From contig JAAZYT010000116.1 in assembly GCA_014239505.1 (NCBI GenBank), forward strand, positions 1 to 19,054: 19,054 nucleotides of DNA, read 5' to 3'. The notes under the pieces were generated by a model, which was not told where the DNA came from, did not search any database, and saw only the letters and a program-made list of their open reading frames with translations. This stretch comes from Fidelibacterota bacterium. Lineage in GTDB: Bacteria; Fidelibacterota; Marinisomatia; Marinisomatales; TCS55. Shown here piece by piece: positions 15,754-19,054 of this stretch (its first letter is position 1; each line of letters starts with the position of its first letter). The position numbers and the translations under genes are program-made.

Positions 15754-17025
15754 CTAATACCTTATATTTATGTCTCTAGCATTGGATTTAGCAAATATTA
15801 CCTGATAGTCTCCAATATTTCTTTCTAAAAATCCAGCTTCACAGTATTGAAAATAAAATTCCCACATATTGATAAAAGCACTTGAAAAACCAAGTTTTTT
15901 AACTGTAGGAATTACATCCATAAAATTATTTCTCCATTTATTTAGAGTTGTTGCATAATGCATGGTTATATCTTCAAGATTAACAATGGATAAGTCCGTT
16001 TTCTTTTTTACAGCATTTGTAATTTGAGAAATTGAAATTAGACATGAACCAGGGAAAATATACTTTTTAATAAAATCTACAGAATTCTTATACTCATCAA
16101 AATTATGGTCATTATAAGTAATTCCTTGCAATGCAAATAACCCATCTTTTTTCAAAAGTTTAGATACAGATTCAAAAAATAAAGGCACATATTCATGACC
16201 TACGGCTTCAATCATTTCAATCGATACAATTTTATCATAAGAACCTGAAAGATTTCTATAATCTTTATTAAGCAATGTAATTTTATCTGATAGTCCTTCT
16301 TCTGCTATTTTATTTTTTGCGTATTCATATTGAGCATCAGAAATTGTAGTAGTAGTAATGTTGCAACCATAATTCTTTGCGGCGTGAATTGCAAAACTTC
16401 CCCAACCAGTTCCAATTTCTAAAATATTATCATTTACACTTAAGTTTAACTTTCTACATATTCGATCTAATTTTTCAATAGATGCTTCTTTTAAAGTGGA
16501 AGATTCTGTTTCAAATACACCACAAGAATATGTCATACTTTCATCTAACCAAAGTTTGTAAAAATCATTGCTTAAGTCATAGTGTGCTAATATGTTTTCT
16601 TTACTACCAACTAATGTGTTTTGTCTTTTCTTATGAATATAATTATTTATGGGTTTTAATAGCTTAGCCCAACCAGAATCTAACTTTTGCATTATATGAC
16701 TATTTTTAATCATTATTCTAATAAGGGTAACAATGTCATCAGCTTGCCAAAATCCAGCTGTGTACGCTTCAGTTACACCTAACAGTCCACCACTTCCGAG
16801 GAAAACATAAAACTCAGGAGATAAGATTTTAATATTAGTCTGAAACTCACTTTTTTTATTCCCGAATTCATAAGATTCATTACCCTCAGATAAATGAATG
16901 TAACCAATTTTTAAATTGTTAAATTTTTTTAAAATAATTTTTTTAAATATAGATACTAATAAAGTGGATTTTTTTAATTTTTTTAGTCTGTTCGCACTTT
17001 GATCTACACGAATCTGTTTTTTCAT
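15754..17025 (-). CDS. cfa: Cyclopropane-fatty-acyl-phospholipid synthase family enzyme
   Basis: 423 residues with the full CFA layout: an N-terminal lipid-binding domain (about 1-130) and a SAM domain (NILEIGTGWGS, 200-210). Active-site elements: MTYSC (164-168, Cys equal to C139 of E. coli Cfa), VSIEMIEAVGHEY with E273, and MHYATTLNKW with Y358, equal to Y317. The His266 of E. coli, a bicarbonate ligand, is Gln300 here (ALQGI). This change is found in several CFA-family members that transfer methyl or methylene to unsaturated acyl phospholipids. It is 7 bp after DUF1365 and 4 bp before the second methyltransferase. It is comparable to the CfaA enzymes of photooxidative-stress regulons. Confidence 0.93.
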   Translation of the reverse strand: MKKQIRVDQSANRLKKLKKSTLLVSIFKKIILKKFNNLKIGYIHLSEGNESYEFGNKKSEFQTNIKILSPEFYVFLGSGGLLGVTEAYTAGFWQADDIVTLIRIMIKNSHIMQKLDSGWAKLLKPINNYIHKKRQNTLVGSKENILAHYDLSNDFYKLWLDESMTYSCGVFETESSTLKEASIEKLDRICRKLNLSVNDNILEIGTGWGSFAIHAAKNYGCNITTTTISDAQYEYAKNKIAEEGLSDKITLLNKDYRNLSGSYDKIVSIEMIEAVGHEYVPLFFESVSKLLKKDGLFALQGITYNDHNFDEYKNSVDFIKKYIFPGSCLISISQITNAVKKKTDLSIVNLEDITMHYATTLNKWRNNFMDVIPTVKKLGFSSAFINMWEFYFQYCEAGFLERNIGDYQVIFAKSNARDINIRY

Positions 17026-17032
17026 TATTTAA

Positions 17033-17803
17033 TTAACTCTCAATTTTACTGGGATGGATAAAGAATGGCGCTTTTTTAACCCACAATTTTAATGCTTGCC
17101 AATGAATTCGATACACAACACGTAATGTCATAAATGGAAATCTTAGCACATAAATTAATAAATTTTTTATTGTTAAAGGTTTTCTTTTCATGGTTAATGT
17201 TGCATCAAATACTTTTATGTCTGACTTAAAATTTTTCATATTTACAAGCAGCGATTCATCTGGTTCTGAAAATAACCATTCGTATTGATGGTCCATTCCC
17301 CAGAATGGACTAACGTGCAATTTCTTTTCAAGTTCCGCAACTAAGTTTTTTTTTGAACCATTTAACATCTTCTTATCAATAATATAGGAGTATCTTTCAT
17401 TCCATGGTGTATTAGTTACTTCAGCCATAATCATTTCTAATTTTGAGTCAGATGAATTAAAACAATAATAAAAACTCACAGGGTTAAAACAAAATCCAAA
17501 ATATCTTAAGTGAGTAAGAATTCTAATTGGACCACCTATTTTTTTACCTGTTTTTTCGTAAATAGTATTTCTAACTGCTTCATCCAATGGAATAGATGGA
17601 TTGCCATGATAATCTTTTCTATAGAAAGAAACCAATGCAGGTTTGTTAACATTCCAAAGTATAGATCTTTTTAATATTGTACTTACTTTAGATATATCAA
17701 CATAAACCATAAATAATGGATAAGAAAAAAAATGTTCAAATGGAGTGAAACGCCTATGCCTGATTTCTCCATTATAAATATAATTTTGCAATGATAAACT
17801 CAT
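17033..17803 (-). CDS. DUF1365 protein
   Basis: 256 residues. The DUF1365 signature is complete: GEIRHRRFTPFEHFFSYPLFM (12-32), LRYFGFCFNPVSFYYC (99-114), and EVTNTPWNERYSY (128-140). No clear signal peptide is seen; the C-terminal part (about 205-240) has a hydrophobic, basic stretch that may bind membranes. Its start overlaps the stop of the FAD oxidoreductase by 4 bp (ATGA), so the two are coupled. DUF1365, this oxidoreductase type and CFA synthase travel together in many Proteobacteria, which suggests one pathway; its own biochemical step is not known. Confidence 0.92.
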   Translation of the reverse strand: MSLSLQNYIYNGEIRHRRFTPFEHFFSYPLFMVYVDISKVSTILKRSILWNVNKPALVSFYRKDYHGNPSIPLDEAVRNTIYEKTGKKIGGPIRILTHLRYFGFCFNPVSFYYCFNSSDSKLEMIMAEVTNTPWNERYSYIIDKKMLNGSKKNLVAELEKKLHVSPFWGMDHQYEWLFSEPDESLLVNMKNFKSDIKVFDATLTMKRKPLTIKNLLIYVLRFPFMTLRVVYRIHWQALKLWVKKAPFFIHPSKIES

Positions 17804-19050
17804 AGAGAAATACCAAATTGTTTCGCAACATCTAAAGCACTTACAACTCCATCTTCATGAAAACCATTCTTCCAATATGCACCACAAAAATATGTATTAT
17901 TGATACCACTTATCTCATGTTTTCGTTTTTGTGCAACAATGCCTTCAACTGTAAATAATGGATGGTCATATTTTAATTTTTTAATAACTTTTTTAGGATT
18001 AATTAAACCTTTACTATTTAAAGTAACACAATAAGTTTCCGAAGCCTTCAAATTTTGTAAAATATTCATATTGTATGTAAGGGCAACGGGTTCTTCGGAG
18101 CCTTGATCTAAGTTATAGTTCCAACTTGCCCATGCTAATTTATTTTTCGGTAATACCGTATGATCAGTATGTAGTAGGGCTTCATTTGTTTGATATGGCA
18201 ATGCACTTAATATTTCTGTCTCTAGGCTTGTTTTATCAGATAAAAGTTTTAAAGCTTGATCACTATGCGTGGCTAAAACAACTGCATCAAAAATTTCTAT
18301 CTGGGCGCCATCACTACTAAGTTTTATTTCAATTTTTTTATTTTTTCTATTAATTCCAAAAACTGGTGAAGATAGTCTAATATTTTCTTTAAATGAGATA
18401 ACTAGTTTTTTAACATATTCTTTTGACCCTCCCTTAATAACCCACCAATTAGGTCTATTTTTAGTTTGTAGTAATCCATGGTTATTAAAAAAACGCACGA
18501 AAAACAATGCTGGCATATTTAGCATACTTGCAGCTTTTGTTGACCAAATAGCTGCTCCCATAGGAATAATATAATTGTAAATAAAAGAGTTAGAGTATTT
18601 ATTGTTTTTTAAATATTGACCTAATGTTATTTTTGATGAAATTGTAGGAAGGTCAATTTTTGAATTTTTGTTAAATAGAAGGATATCTTTAATCATTCGC
18701 AAAAATGACAGATTAACAATATTCTTTCTTTGTGAAAACAAGGAGCTAATTGAATTACCTGCATACTCTAATTTCTTTTTTTCTGATTTAACACTAAATC
18801 CCATTTTGGTTTTTTGACTTTCAACACCAAGGATATTTAATAAATTTATAAAATTAGGATACGTATTTTCATTGTAACAGATAAAACCAGAATCAACTGC
18901 ATAATTTAAATTATTGAGTTTTATATCATGTGTATGAGTATGGCCACCAATATAGTCATTTTTCTCAAAAACTGTTACTTCATGCTTTTTATTTAATAGA
19001 TAAGCAGCGGTTAAACCTGAAATTCCAGTACCAATAATTGCTATTTTCAT
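17800..19050 (-). CDS. FAD-dependent amine-oxidase-like oxidoreductase
   Basis: 416 residues, complete. The ATG is at 19050, four bases from the window edge. The N-terminal FAD-binding loop is IIGTGISGL (5-13), followed by EKNDYIGGHTHTH, the typical second loop of flavin amine oxidase/phytoene-desaturase-like enzymes. The C-terminal FAD-contact segment FCGAYWKNGFHEDG (388-401) ends with SALDVA. It is soluble or peripheral. Proteins of this type next to CFA synthase and DUF1365 are implicated in the desaturation step of methylated/furan fatty acid synthesis in Rhodobacter; I infer a similar role. It is the first gene of the operon seen here; its promoter lies outside. Confidence 0.9.
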   Translation of the reverse strand: MKIAIIGTGISGLTAAYLLNKKHEVTVFEKNDYIGGHTHTHDIKLNNLNYAVDSGFICYNENTYPNFINLLNILGVESQKTKMGFSVKSEKKKLEYAGNSISSLFSQRKNIVNLSFLRMIKDILLFNKNSKIDLPTISSKITLGQYLKNNKYSNSFIYNYIIPMGAAIWSTKAASMLNMPALFFVRFFNNHGLLQTKNRPNWWVIKGGSKEYVKKLVISFKENIRLSSPVFGINRKNKKIEIKLSSDGAQIEIFDAVVLATHSDQALKLLSDKTSLETEILSALPYQTNEALLHTDHTVLPKNKLAWASWNYNLDQGSEEPVALTYNMNILQNLKASETYCVTLNSKGLINPKKVIKKLKYDHPLFTVEGIVAQKRKHEISGINNTYFCGAYWKNGFHEDGVVSALDVAKQFGISL

Positions 19051-19054
19051 AATA

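Noticed and set aside
1..19054. Mobile elements, CRISPR arrays, tRNA or rRNA genes, phage genes.
   Set aside because: No transposase, integrase, repeat-spacer array or RNA-gene-like structure was seen on either strand.

Overview
The window is AT-rich (roughly 30% G+C by eye) and contains one strand-uniform block of genes: every gene I can support is on the minus strand, so transcription runs from base 19054 towards base 1. No tRNA, rRNA, insertion sequence or CRISPR array is seen, and no gap exceeds about 110 bases. The gene content (class II and FeS-BCP-type photolyases, a LitR/CarH-like MerR regulator, CFA synthases, DUF1365, a tripartite RND pump) suggests a low-GC Gram-negative, probably a marine gammaproteobacterium of the SAR86 or SUP05 kind. 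The taxon is inference; no marker gene fixes it.

Region 1, 19050 to 12520 (lipid operon): FAD-dependent amine-oxidase-like oxidoreductase, DUF1365, CFA synthase, a second CFA-like methyltransferase, an acyl-CoA-desaturase-like membrane enzyme, DUF1295 and a secreted SOUL heme-binding protein. All junctions are overlaps or gaps of 7 bp or less, so this is one transcript whose promoter lies beyond the window. It looks like a membrane fatty-acid modification module of the kind that accompanies photolyase and singlet-oxygen regulons. Methylated or furan fatty acids are a reasonable guess for the product.

Region 2, 12413 to 8390 (DNA-repair operon): VOC-domain protein, a 56-residue DUF1737-like protein (11931..12101), an SDR without its catalytic Tyr, a class II CPD photolyase and an FeS-BCP/photolyase-related protein that lacks three of the four cluster cysteines. 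Region 3, 8329 to 7448: a LitR/CarH-like MerR regulator that lacks the cobalamin-binding residues. Region 4, 7340 to 1083: MarR regulator, outer-membrane lipoprotein, membrane-fusion protein and RND pump, with a clear palindromic operator over the marR promoter. Region 5, 1055 to the window start: an SRPBCC protein and a truncated NDUFA9-like SDR.

The main novelty is a regulatory one. A direct repeat of GCTCATA with 9-bp periodicity and a leading A-tract occurs just upstream of the -35 element at three promoters: SRPBCC (1097..1119), litR-like (8371..8391) and VOC/photolyase (12487..12508). At the first two, the distances from repeat to -35, -10 and ATG are identical base for base, and the geometry predicts leaderless mRNAs. 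This defines a candidate light-stress regulon. The adjacent MerR protein is the obvious, but unproven, regulator.
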